Below are positions 15,811-24,257 of a stretch of 64,000 nt of DNA, in pieces (position 1 is the first letter of the stretch; each line of letters starts with the position of its first letter). The position numbers and the translations under genes were made by a program. Source of the DNA: JARRRD01 sp037381085. Its GTDB lineage: Bacteria > Nitrospirota > Thermodesulfovibrionia > Thermodesulfovibrionales > UBA6898. Location of the stretch: contig JARRRD010000004.1 of NCBI GenBank assembly GCA_037381085.1, forward strand, positions 9,805-73,804. The letters are read 5' to 3'. Under the pieces are notes generated by a model. It was not told where the DNA came from. It saw only the letters and a list, made by a program, of their open reading frames with translations, and did not search any database.

Positions 15811-17148
15811 TTATTCCCGCGTGAGCGCAATGATCTTCTCCATCTCCTGCGAGGCCTTACGCGCCTCTCCCTCTATATCCGAATTCCGGTCGGATACGGC
15901 AGAGCTGAAGTAGCGCTGAAGGATGTTCGATATCGCGGGATACAGCGGGCTTCTCGGCCTGGGATAGGCGGTGAGAAAGACGTCCTTCATCGACCTGAAC
16001 TGGGGATCGGCCTTGAGGATATCGCCGTCATCATAAAGCGCCTTTCTGGTAGGAGCCAGGCCGGCCTTTACTGCAAGCAGCTTCTGTATCCTGCTGCTCG
16101 TGAGGAACTTGATGAAGGTCCACGCCGCATCCTTGTGCTTAGAGTAGCTGCTGATAGCGAGCTGCCAGCCTCCCAGAGTGGAGTAACTCCTTCCACCCGG
16201 GAAATGAGGAAGTTTGGCTATGCCGACCTTGCCGGCAACCCTGGAACGTGAGGGGTCGTTGGACACCTCCCATGCATAGGGCCAGTTCCTGAGAAATACG
16301 GCCTTCCCCTGGGTAAAGAGCGCCAGCGACTCCGGCTCCTCGTAAGTCAGCTCGCCTTCCGGTGCTATATTGCCGATGATCTGGTCCCTGACGAACCTCA
16401 CTGCATCGACAGCCGGTTTCGCTGCGATCCCGGGCTGTCCCGTATCGGGGTCCACTATGTTGCCGCCGTTGCTCAGGATGTATTCCATCATATCGCATAC
16501 AAGCCCCTCGTATTGTTTGAACTGCCCTGAAAACCCTTCCATCGCAACATTATCCGCCGCCTCGCCGGAGGTAATCTTCTTTGCCTGGCTCACCATCTCC
16601 CCCCATGTCCGGGGCGGCTTGAAACCGTATTTTTCGAGGAGGTCCTTCCGGTAATAAAGCATGCCGCCGTCGACGAAAACAGGTACCCCGTAGATATGCC
16701 CTTTATAAGTATTCGCCAGCACCGTGCCGTCCAGGAACTTATTCCGTTCTCCCTGGGGGAAATAGGAATCCAGGGGCATCGCCCAGCCGGCTGCGGCGAA
16801 TTCCGAAGGCCATATGACATCCATGAAGAAGACGTCCACATCGGGACTCTTGTTCTTGAGCTTCTGGGTCAGGAGGTCATGAAAGCCCGTGGATGAATGC
16901 GGTCCTGTCTCCCGCACCACCCTGATCCCCGGATGCCCGGCCTCGAAGGTCCTGATTATCTCATCCCAGACGGCGGGCTGGTTCGGTTTCCAGGTAACGA
17001 AGCGGACCGTGGTGGTCCCGGCGGTCTCTTTCTTCTTGCAGGCGGGCATGATCAGGGCCAGCGCGAGTACCAGGCATACAGTCAGTCCCTTCAGCACCGG
17101 CCATATTCCCGCTCGATGACGTGATGATGACAGACACGTTCTCTTCAC
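15811..17148 (-). CDS. ABC transporter substrate-binding lipoprotein (family 1)
   Basis: A 445-residue extracellular solute-binding protein. The signal peptide ends in a lipobox (LIMPAC), so the mature protein is anchored as a lipoprotein with Cys near residue 37. The family fold is visible in VRFVTWKP, DVDVFFMDVIWPSEFA, GVPVFVDGGMLYYRKDLL and GGWQLAI. The closest type by motif is the trehalose/maltose-like binding protein group, but the ligand cannot be read from sequence. It lies two bases after the nitrilase gene. Confidence 0.88.
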   Translation of the reverse strand: MKRTCLSSSRHRAGIWPVLKGLTVCLVLALALIMPACKKKETAGTTTVRFVTWKPNQPAVWDEIIRTFEAGHPGIRVVRETGPHSSTGFHDLLTQKLKNKSPDVDVFFMDVIWPSEFAAAGWAMPLDSYFPQGERNKFLDGTVLANTYKGHIYGVPVFVDGGMLYYRKDLLEKYGFKPPRTWGEMVSQAKKITSGEAADNVAMEGFSGQFKQYEGLVCDMMEYILSNGGNIVDPDTGQPGIAAKPAVDAVRFVRDQIIGNIAPEGELTYEEPESLALFTQGKAVFLRNWPYAWEVSNDPSRSRVAGKVGIAKLPHFPGGRSYSTLGGWQLAISSYSKHKDAAWTFIKFLTSSRIQKLLAVKAGLAPTRKALYDDGDILKADPQFRSMKDVFLTAYPRPRSPLYPAISNILQRYFSSAVSDRNSDIEGEARKASQEMEKIIALTRE

Positions 17149-17149
17149 T

Positions 17150-17971
17150 TCACCCTCCTGAGGACGCGGTCAAGGGGGTCACCGACTGCGCGTTCTTCTT
17201 TGTTATTTCCCTGTAAAGCAGGGGGCGCCGGTTCGGATAGATGACTTCCTCGTCACGCCAGGTCCATACGTCATCCAGATCTATCTCGGCCTGGATCACG
17301 GCCTCCTCGTCATCTGCGTGTACGACGATGTCCCCCTGGGGATTAAGGACGGCGCTGTAACCCGAAAAGTGCTCGCCGGGCCTGTTGGCGTATATGACAA
17401 AAACCTGGTTGTTGAGGGCGGCCCCCTGCATTCTGCGCCACATGTACTTGACCGGGAACGATCTCGGAACTGCGGAAATATTGACGATGATGTCCGCTCC
17501 GTTAAGAGCCAGTACGCGCCAGACCTCGGGGAATGCGGCGTCGAAACAGATGGTGATGCCGACCTTTCCCAGTGGGGTATCGAAAGTTTTCAGCCGTCCG
17601 CCGGCGACAAAATTCTCCGACCAGTGCACATGCGTCTTCGTATAGCTCTGCACGGTTCCGCTGTCTATGTAGGTGGCCACATTGAAGTATTTCTCCCTCT
17701 GTCTCCGCAACTCCCCGATGATCACCCGGGCGCCTGCGCGCCTGACGAATTCGTACATATCCTCCGATACGAAGGCGTGATGGACCCTCATCTTCCGGTA
17801 CAGGAGGCCTTCCGGTATCTCGGCGGAAGGATGTCCGTGCAGGATGAGTTCAGGGAAAACTATGAGGTCGGCAGAGGCATGTTCGGAAATGATGCCCTTC
17901 ATTCTTTCGATATGTCCATCGGGATCGTCTTTCATATAATTTATCTGGACGACACATATCCTGGCCTTCAC
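17150..17971 (-). CDS. carbon-nitrogen hydrolase (nitrilase superfamily amidase)
   Basis: A 273-residue protein with the nitrilase catalytic triad: Glu in IVFPELILHG, Lys in YTKTHVHW and Cys in TICFDAAFPE. The superfamily hydrolyses nitriles or amides, or transfers acyl groups through a Cys thioester. Its start overlaps the stop of the upstream asparagine-synthetase-like gene (ATGA). Being between an amidotransferase and a sugar importer, it may free or consume ammonia from an amidated compound. That is inference. Confidence 0.87.
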   Translation of the reverse strand: MKARICVVQINYMKDDPDGHIERMKGIISEHASADLIVFPELILHGHPSAEIPEGLLYRKMRVHHAFVSEDMYEFVRRAGARVIIGELRRQREKYFNVATYIDSGTVQSYTKTHVHWSENFVAGGRLKTFDTPLGKVGITICFDAAFPEVWRVLALNGADIIVNISAVPRSFPVKYMWRRMQGAALNNQVFVIYANRPGEHFSGYSAVLNPQGDIVVHADDEEAVIQAEIDLDDVWTWRDEEVIYPNRRPLLYREITKKNAQSVTPLTASSGG

Positions 17972-19611
17972 CTGGCTTCTTCCCCCTGGTAGCTGAGAAA
18001 AGCCGGTATGTACTTCTTCTTGATGTCCTCTTCTATCTGCTGCAGATAGCAGCGTGTGATTTCGTCTCCGTAGACTCCGTCTCCGTAACGGTACAGGCTT
18101 CCCTTGTCCCTCCTTATATTCTCCTGCACGAGGTCGCTGTCAAGGGCGCCGCTGTTTCTCCTGGCAATCCTTTCGATGATCCCGTGTATGCCGGAGCCGG
18201 ACTGGGCGGGGTCTTTCACCCTGAAGGCAAGGAAGGGCGGCACTCCGAGCTCCACCGCCGCCTGACGGTGGACCCTTTTCCTGAGATTATCGTCGACGCC
18301 TTTGAGCTTCAACCTGGGAGATATCCTCATGGCTCCCTGGATCACGTCCCTGTCCAGGTAGGGCGCCCTCACTTCTATGGAATGGGCCATCGTGAGCTTG
18401 TCCTCTCTTTCCAAAGTGTCCCTGTAAAGATAGTTTAGGTCTTCCCACAGTTTCTCATGGAGCCTCAGGTATCCGAATTCCGCCAGCACATCGTTGTACC
18501 AGGGGTAACCGGCGAACAGCTCGTCGGCAGCCTGCCCCGTATACATCACCCGTATGTTGTCTTCCGAGGCCATCCTGGCAGCCATGTACATGGGGATGGC
18601 GACCTCGACCTGGAGAAGTCCGCTCTCCTCGACATTCCGGATTATTTCGGGGATTATGCCTTCTACGAAGGAATCAGTGATTATTGTCGTCTTCAACTCC
18701 AGACCGAGTTCCTTCGCCACCGCCCGGGCGGCGATGATGTCCCCGGAATCCTCCGTGCCGGTGCAGTAGCAGACAATGTTCTTGCCTTCCCGCTGAAGCA
18801 GTTTCGACACCAGAACGGAATCGATCCCGCCTGAAAAGATCACCCCGAGGTGGGACTCGTTCAGTCCTGTGAGTCGTTTCTTTACTGCCCTGATCAGGGC
18901 GGTCTTGTAAAGTTCAACGGCCTCCCTGAAATCCACTATGTCTATCTGCGGGAACTGCAGCATGAACCCTTCGTGCACCGCAGGTCCCGAATCATCTATC
19001 GACAGGATCTCCCCGGGGTTCAGCCGTCCGGGACTGTCCGTCCCGTTCCAGAGTGCCTTCTTTTCAGAGGCAAAATAGGTGACATCGCCGTTCTTGATAT
19101 AGTAGAGAGGCTTCTTTCCTATCGGGTCGCGCGCCACGACGATGGACTTCCCGTCCGTGACTGCAAGGGCATACATGCCGTCGAGGAGCCCCGTGACTTT
19201 TTTCACGGCGTCGAGAAGGTCTCCCTGGTACGTCTCTTCCAGAACGTGCACGATAATCTCGCTGTCACTCGTAGTCTTTATCTCATGGTGGCGGAGAAGA
19301 AGGGTCTTCAACTTGTCGTAGTTGTAAATCTCTCCGTTATGGACCAATGCGAGCCGGCCGTCACAGGAGGTATAAGGCTGGGTGGTGCTCTCCTGGCCGA
19401 CTATCTTGAGCCTGGAATGCCCAAGGGCGATATGACTTCCCCGTTTCAGCGCATCCTTGAATTCATCGATCTCTTCACCCCTGAAAGTCGGGCCGTCGAG
19501 GTAGATGCCGTGCGTGTCGGGTCCCCTGTGCTCCATTTTCTTCAGCATGTCGTATATGTCGGTCGAAACCCTCTTCCCGCCTTCCATAAAATGTCCGCAA
19601 ATAGTGCACAT
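17968..19611 (-). CDS. asparagine synthetase-like glutamine amidotransferase
   Basis: A 547-residue two-domain enzyme. The N-terminal class II glutaminase domain starts MCTICGHF, so Cys2 becomes the catalytic nucleophile, and contains RGPDTHG and LVHNGEIYNY. The C-terminal ATP pyrophosphatase domain has the PP-loop SGGIDSVL and later TGQAADELFAGY and HSIEVRAPYLDR. The fold makes an amide from a carboxylate using ATP and glutamine. GGAGGAA precedes ATG 19611 at good spacing. It heads an operon with a nitrilase and a sugar-type ABC importer, so a substrate other than aspartate is possible. Confidence 0.88.
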   Translation of the reverse strand: MCTICGHFMEGGKRVSTDIYDMLKKMEHRGPDTHGIYLDGPTFRGEEIDEFKDALKRGSHIALGHSRLKIVGQESTTQPYTSCDGRLALVHNGEIYNYDKLKTLLLRHHEIKTTSDSEIIVHVLEETYQGDLLDAVKKVTGLLDGMYALAVTDGKSIVVARDPIGKKPLYYIKNGDVTYFASEKKALWNGTDSPGRLNPGEILSIDDSGPAVHEGFMLQFPQIDIVDFREAVELYKTALIRAVKKRLTGLNESHLGVIFSGGIDSVLVSKLLQREGKNIVCYCTGTEDSGDIIAARAVAKELGLELKTTIITDSFVEGIIPEIIRNVEESGLLQVEVAIPMYMAARMASEDNIRVMYTGQAADELFAGYPWYNDVLAEFGYLRLHEKLWEDLNYLYRDTLEREDKLTMAHSIEVRAPYLDRDVIQGAMRISPRLKLKGVDDNLRKRVHRQAAVELGVPPFLAFRVKDPAQSGSGIHGIIERIARRNSGALDSDLVQENIRRDKGSLYRYGDGVYGDEITRCYLQQIEEDIKKKYIPAFLSYQGEEAR

Positions 19612-19893
19612 AGACTTAATTCCTCCCTTGCTTCTATTCGTTGTGATGAACTGAAACCTTTGTCCGCGAGACACCTGTGACGCACGAAGCGAAAGAAGCC
19701 CCCGTCACTTGAAGTGATCTTAATCTATCCGTTAATGAATTCATGGATAAACAGTTTTTTCCGGGGCAGATTGAGGGATTCAGGGAAGCTGACAGCGCTT
19801 GCGGTTCAAAAAACTCAGAACCTTTCCTGAGCGTTCAGGTCATTTACTTTTATACCCCAACAGCGAGACGTAAGTCAAACGGCCACATCCTCT

Positions 19894-20097
19894 TCAGGCC
19901 AAAAGTATTTCCTGCTCGTCGGCATCCGGATCTTCAAAAAGTGCGACCCACCGGTCTTTTGTCAGTATGAAGGGCATCTCCTTCTCACATCTTTTGCACT
20001 TTCTGATTTCGGCCGATTTTATGCCGAGAGACCTGGCCCCGGGCGAAGGTACGGGATGGGAAACGGCTTCATATTCATGTACGTGTACCTGTTTCAT
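19894..20097 (-). CDS. small hypothetical protein with one CxxC
   Basis: A 67-residue protein with IRKCKRCEKEMPFIL in the middle and an acidic end (DPDADEQEILLA). AGGAGAAAGAGG precedes the ATG directly, which supports translation. The single CxxC could bind metal as a dimer. Family not recognised; it stands alone between the amidotransferase operon and a response regulator. Confidence 0.6.
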   Translation of the reverse strand: MKQVHVHEYEAVSHPVPSPGARSLGIKSAEIRKCKRCEKEMPFILTKDRWVALFEDPDADEQEILLA

Positions 20098-20295
20098 GCC
20101 TCTTTCTCCTTTTGAGATCCTTCATTCAAAGATTACCCGAATTCATCAGAGATGTCGAGTCTCGGGAGTGTCTCTTCCCCCGTCCCCCCCGGGTCGTTGT
20201 CCGACCCTTGATACCTTCCCGGATCCATGGGACAATAAGACAGAGGTATCTGATTTGGCGGTATATGTAGTGATCTCCGGCGATGAGGAGCAGGG

Positions 20296-20736
20296 ATGAA
20301 GATCCTGGTTGTGGATGACGAACCAAACCTGGGGAGACTCTGCAGAGAGGAACTTGAAGAGGACGGTTATGAGGTTTCCATTATTGCTACGGGTGCCGGC
20401 GCGATGGAGTCCTTCCGCAGGGAAAGCCCCGACCTTGTCGTACTGGATATCAAACTACCCGATATTGATGGCCTTGAACTCCTGGCGCTAATGAAGGAGA
20501 TCAGGGGGGACGTGCCGGTAATAATGCACACGGCATTCGACTATATGTACGATCTGGCATGCGATACTTCCGACGCCTATGTCGTAAAATCCGGCGATTT
20601 TCGCGAACTCAGGGCGACGGTCCGGCGCATTATCAATGAACGCCGGGAAAAGGAAGAGCACGGGGGACCGGAGGGCACCAGGACCAAAGGTGGGTTTGTT
20701 ACTCTGAGGTCATTCTATCTCGTACTCATTAAGTAA
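20296..20736 (+). CDS. stand-alone response regulator receiver protein
   Basis: A 146-residue receiver domain with the acidic pair in VVDDEPN, phospho-acceptor Asp in VVLDIKLPDIDG near residue 54, Thr in IMHTAF and Lys in YVVKSGDF. No output domain follows; the last 35 residues are a charged linker and a short hydrophobic tail. It may act in a phosphorelay or by protein binding. No histidine kinase is adjacent. Confidence 0.9.
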   Translation: MKILVVDDEPNLGRLCREELEEDGYEVSIIATGAGAMESFRRESPDLVVLDIKLPDIDGLELLALMKEIRGDVPVIMHTAFDYMYDLACDTSDAYVVKSGDFRELRATVRRIINERREKEEHGGPEGTRTKGGFVTLRSFYLVLIK

Positions 20737-20825
20737 AGATTAACAGCCGATTAAGAATTGTTAATTGATGCCGGCCGGAAACGGTGGAGGGGATAGAAGG
20801 GCACGCGGCCTCGCAAGAAACCTGC

Positions 20826-21251
20826 CTATTCCTCTATCACCGACTCTATGACGGATCTATGCTCTGTCTTCTTTTCCATTCTGCCGGACAGAACCTTGAC
20901 GAATACAAGCGAAATGAGCAGAAGGGAAAATCCTCCCCCGGCGCTCAGCAGGTTTGGATCGACAGTGCGGAAATATACCGGGAGATAATCCCAGCCGAGT
21001 ATGGCGCCGATAAAAAGCGCAAATACCGGCAACACATAAAAGATGATCGCTCCCTTCAGATATGTCACGGTCTTCATGTCGACATTCACCTTCTGCCCCA
21101 CCTTTGCACGGGCCAGATTGAATGCCTCCGTTTCCACGCCTCTGGTGCTTATGTCGCAAGCCCCCTTCTGACACTGGTCGCAGCAGCCCGTTCCAGCCTC
21201 CACAAGGACTTTCGCCGTCGATCCTTCGACACTTTTCACTATTCCTACCAT
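20826..21251 (-). CDS. SoxR-reducing/RseC family protein
   Basis: A 141-residue membrane protein with an N-terminal domain carrying clustered cysteines (CCDQCQKGAC near residues 23-32) and two membrane helices (about 73-93 and 104-124). This is the RseC/MucC layout; members modulate sigma-E signalling or help Rnf-type electron transfer reduce SoxR. AAGGAGGTG lies before ATG 21251. It is a single gene, convergent with the upstream response regulator. Confidence 0.82.
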   Translation of the reverse strand: MVGIVKSVEGSTAKVLVEAGTGCCDQCQKGACDISTRGVETEAFNLARAKVGQKVNVDMKTVTYLKGAIIFYVLPVFALFIGAILGWDYLPVYFRTVDPNLLSAGGGFSLLLISLVFVKVLSGRMEKKTEHRSVIESVIEE

Positions 21252-21500
21252 AACAACCACCTCCTTGAGGCATATTTTTATTATAAAACCCTCAAGTGAA
21301 GAAGATGTGAACCCGCCCCGGAACACTTCGGTATGCGGTCCATGGAATCGGGTCTCCGGGCCGGACTCCATGCCTGTCGCCAGACCTCCCTGAACCGCCG
21401 GGCTCTTCGGGGTTGCAAAACCCTTCCTTGAAATTCTCCGGCCCGATGGGTGAAGATTGAAGTAAGTAGATCGGTGTAATAACCCCTGCACGGAAGGAAG

Positions 21501-22322
21501 ATGAACCAAAAAGATTATTACAGGATTCTGGGAGTGAGCGAGACCGCGGCATCCGAAGATATCAAGAAGGCGTACCGTAATCTCGCCTTCCGTTATCACC
21601 CCGACAGAAGTCACGGCAACGAGGAGATGATGAAGGAGATCAACGAGGCCTATGCCGTTCTCTCAAACTCCGCGAAGAGGAAAGAATACGACAATCTGAG
21701 GCAGACATACGGCTCCTTCGCGAGGGACCGTTTCAGACAGACCTATACCGATCAGGACATCTTCCGTAATTCCGATATCGGCCAGGTCTTTGAAGAGTTG
21801 AGCAAGATATTCGGCTTCAACAGACCTGAGGACATCTTCAGCAGGGCGAATTTTTATGGCCATCATTACAGGACATTTGAATTCAAGGGGCCCGGTTATT
21901 CGGGCCGCGGCTTCTTCACTCACGGTCCGATGAGGCATGCTTACCGGGAAAAACTTAAAGGGGGCGGCGGGCATCCCCTGTTTTCAAGGGTGATGCTTAA
22001 AGGCCTGGACGTTTTCCAGAAAATGGCTGCCAGGAAGCTGGGCATTGATCTGCCCGAGAACGGAAAAGACCGGTACGATATCATCCGGATCAGTCCCGAA
22101 GAAGCGGCAACCGGAGGCAAGGTGCGTTATCTTTACAGGAAGCCTGGCAACAGCCGCGAGTTGCTTGTGAGTATCCCGTCCCGGATAAGGGAAGGGCAGA
22201 AGATAAAGCTCAGGGGCCTTGGCGAGGAGGGGAGGCACGGCGGCGAACCGGGCAACCTCTTTCTCAAGGTCAACATCCGCACCTCCTTTCTTGGAAAGAT
22301 ACGGAAGTTCCTGAAGAAATAG
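21501..22322 (+). CDS. DnaJ-like co-chaperone (J domain plus substrate-binding C-terminus, no zinc finger)
   Basis: A 273-residue protein with an N-terminal J domain (DYYRILGVSE, HPD at about residue 34, YDNLRQ) that stimulates Hsp70. Residues 75-150 are a Phe/Gly-rich linker. The C-terminal third has IRISPEEAATGGKVRYLY and SIPSRIREGQKIKLRGLG, a single DnaJ C-terminal beta domain as in CbpA. The cysteine-rich zinc finger of true DnaJ is absent. GAAGGAAG precedes the ATG. No dnaK is adjacent. Confidence 0.85.
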   Translation: MNQKDYYRILGVSETAASEDIKKAYRNLAFRYHPDRSHGNEEMMKEINEAYAVLSNSAKRKEYDNLRQTYGSFARDRFRQTYTDQDIFRNSDIGQVFEELSKIFGFNRPEDIFSRANFYGHHYRTFEFKGPGYSGRGFFTHGPMRHAYREKLKGGGGHPLFSRVMLKGLDVFQKMAARKLGIDLPENGKDRYDIIRISPEEAATGGKVRYLYRKPGNSRELLVSIPSRIREGQKIKLRGLGEEGRHGGEPGNLFLKVNIRTSFLGKIRKFLKK

Positions 22323-22392
22323 CACCACCGGCATTCCCGGCCTTTCTATCCGGGGCTTATAATGATATCATGGTCGTGTATGGTGATGAATT

Positions 22393-23334
22393 ATGCAGGA
22401 CTATGAAGTAATCATCGTGGGGGGAGGACCAGCCGGGCTCTCGGCGGGCCTTTACTGCAGGAGGGCCGCCCTTAAGACAATCCTCTTCGAGAAGGGAATG
22501 CCGGGCGGCCAGATCGCCATATCAAAGGACGTGGAAAACTACCCCGGCATGGAGGCCATAACAGGCTTCGATCTGGCCGAAAAAATGCTCCATCACGCCC
22601 GCTCTTTCGGACTGGAGATTTCACGGCAGGAGGTTGCGCAGGTGAGCGCGGGGCATGACTATCATTCCGTCCGGCTTTCAAACGGCGATATCGTCCGGTG
22701 CGCCGCCCTGATACTCGCAGCCGGCGGCTCCGTTCGCAAGCTCGGCATCCCCGGCGAGGCGGAATACCTGGGAAGCGGTGTTTCGTACTGTGCCACCTGC
22801 GACGGCTTCTTTTTCAGGGACAAGACAGTCGTGGTCGTGGGGGGTGGCGACACCGCCGTTGAAGAGGCGCTGTATCTGGCAAAAATAACGAAGAAGGTAT
22901 ATCTTGTTCACAGGAGGAGCTCGTTGCGGGCCAGCAGGATACTCCAAAGCCGTCTTATGAGTGAGCCCCGGATTGCGGTAGTCTGGAACACGGTCGTCAC
23001 GGAAATCAGGGGGGACGGGAAAACAGTCCAGGCCGTATTATACGAAGATACCGACTCCGGGGAGGAAGGAGAATTCCCGACGGACGGCGTCTTCATCTTT
23101 GTCGGATATTCTCCCAATAATCAATTGATCCCGCCCGAGGTCCGGATGAACGAACAGGGCTTCGTCATTACCGATGACAAGTGCGCGACGAATGTCCCCG
23201 GCATATTTGCGGCGGGTGATCTGCGGCAGAAGTTTGCCAACCAGATAGTTGTGGCTGCGGCCGACGGATGCATCGCGGCACTGGCTGCCGCTCACTACGT
23301 GGAGATCCGGAAAGACGGGGCAGGTTCGTCCTGA
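22393..23334 (+). CDS. trxB: thioredoxin reductase
   Basis: A 313-residue FAD/NADPH enzyme of the low-molecular-weight type. It shows the FAD-binding GGGPAGLSAGLYC, the redox-active CATC near residue 135, the NADPH-binding GGGDTAVEEALYL and the second FAD motif VPGIFAAGDLR. It passes electrons from NADPH to thioredoxin or a related protein. Full length for the family; no thioredoxin gene is adjacent. Confidence 0.92.
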   Translation: MQDYEVIIVGGGPAGLSAGLYCRRAALKTILFEKGMPGGQIAISKDVENYPGMEAITGFDLAEKMLHHARSFGLEISRQEVAQVSAGHDYHSVRLSNGDIVRCAALILAAGGSVRKLGIPGEAEYLGSGVSYCATCDGFFFRDKTVVVVGGGDTAVEEALYLAKITKKVYLVHRRSSLRASRILQSRLMSEPRIAVVWNTVVTEIRGDGKTVQAVLYEDTDSGEEGEFPTDGVFIFVGYSPNNQLIPPEVRMNEQGFVITDDKCATNVPGIFAAGDLRQKFANQIVVAAADGCIAALAAAHYVEIRKDGAGSS

Positions 23335-23412
23335 TGGCGTTTCCCGGATAAGGGCGGTATTGTCTGCGGTGTATCGGCCCTCCCGGTAGCTGTAGACAAG
23401 TTTCGCAATTAA

Positions 23413-23439
23413 TTGACAAAAGAACCGCTTTGTTATATC
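23413..23439 (+). promoter_or_regulatory. probable sigma70 promoter for the CBS gene
   Basis: TTGACA (23413-23418) and TATATC (23434-23439) are 15 bp apart, shorter than ideal, in a short A+T-rich patch after trxB. The next gene starts about 105 bp downstream. Confidence 0.45.
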
Positions 23440-23544
23440 ATTAGAAGGTAGGATTCTCAGACTCTGCGCTCACACAAGGACAAACCCGGGCCGTGTGCGC
23501 AATTCCATAAAAAGGGGAAAAACAGCAGAAAGGAGAGACAGAAA

Positions 23545-23946
23545 ATGATACGTGCAAAGTATATAATGTGTCAGAGGACGGCGGTCAAGAAAGACATGCC
23601 GGGGCGGGAGGTCGTCTTCAAACTGATGGCAACAGGCTGCCCGGGGCTTCCGGTAATCAACGACCAGCAGGAAGTCGTGGGGGTCGTGACGATGTGTGAT
23701 ATTCTGAAGGCAGCCAAGGAAGAAGGCGCCGAAATGAACAATGTGACGGCCGAGAAGGTGATGTCCAAGGTGCCGGTAACGGCAGACCCCGAGACTTCGC
23801 TTGAAGAGCTTTCGAAGATGATGGTGGAAAACAACTACTCCGTCATTCCCATAGTCAGAGGGAAAAAACTCCTCGGCGTGGTGAGCGGCCGGGAAATAGT
23901 TGATACATACGTGGAACCGCATCTCTACACTTTTTTTGAGGAATAG
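23545..23946 (+). CDS. CBS-domain pair protein
   Basis: A 133-residue protein made of two CBS motifs (GLPVINDQQEVVGVVTMCDIL and VIPIVRGKKLLGVVSGREIV) forming one Bateman module. Such modules bind adenosine nucleotides or other ligands. AAAGGAGAG precedes the ATG. There is no enzymatic or membrane domain, so it is likely a ligand-sensing partner of an unknown protein. Confidence 0.88.
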   Translation: MIRAKYIMCQRTAVKKDMPGREVVFKLMATGCPGLPVINDQQEVVGVVTMCDILKAAKEEGAEMNNVTAEKVMSKVPVTADPETSLEELSKMMVENNYSVIPIVRGKKLLGVVSGREIVDTYVEPHLYTFFEE

Positions 23947-23952
23947 CTGCGT

Positions 23953-23980
23953 GCCTCCCTTATCGCCCGGTAAGGGGGGC
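23953..23980 (+). terminator. hairpin after the CBS gene
   Basis: GCCTCCCTTA pairs with TAAGGGGGGC (one wobble) around an 8-nt loop, 7 nt past the stop. There is no T tract. The rest of the 310-bp gap to yifB shows nothing I recognise. Confidence 0.4.
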
Positions 23981-24257
23981 AAACCGCAGGGTTCGGTCTG
24001 CAACAAATAGTTCTCCTCCCCGGCGCCTGTCCTGCCATGTTCCGGAGCCCCACGTCTGAAGCCTTTGACTGAAGGCGGGTCAGGAGTTTGTGTGCAATCA
24101 ATGCCGGCCGTATCCGGCGGACTCATGTCAAGAAATATCTTGCCCTCCTTCGCCGCATAATGTTATCCTTAGCCGGGTGATCATAATCCGGCTTTCCACC
24201 GTGACTGAAACAGGAAAGGAAATCCGGCTGCCGGTTTAGTATAGCTACTCTTTAGAC

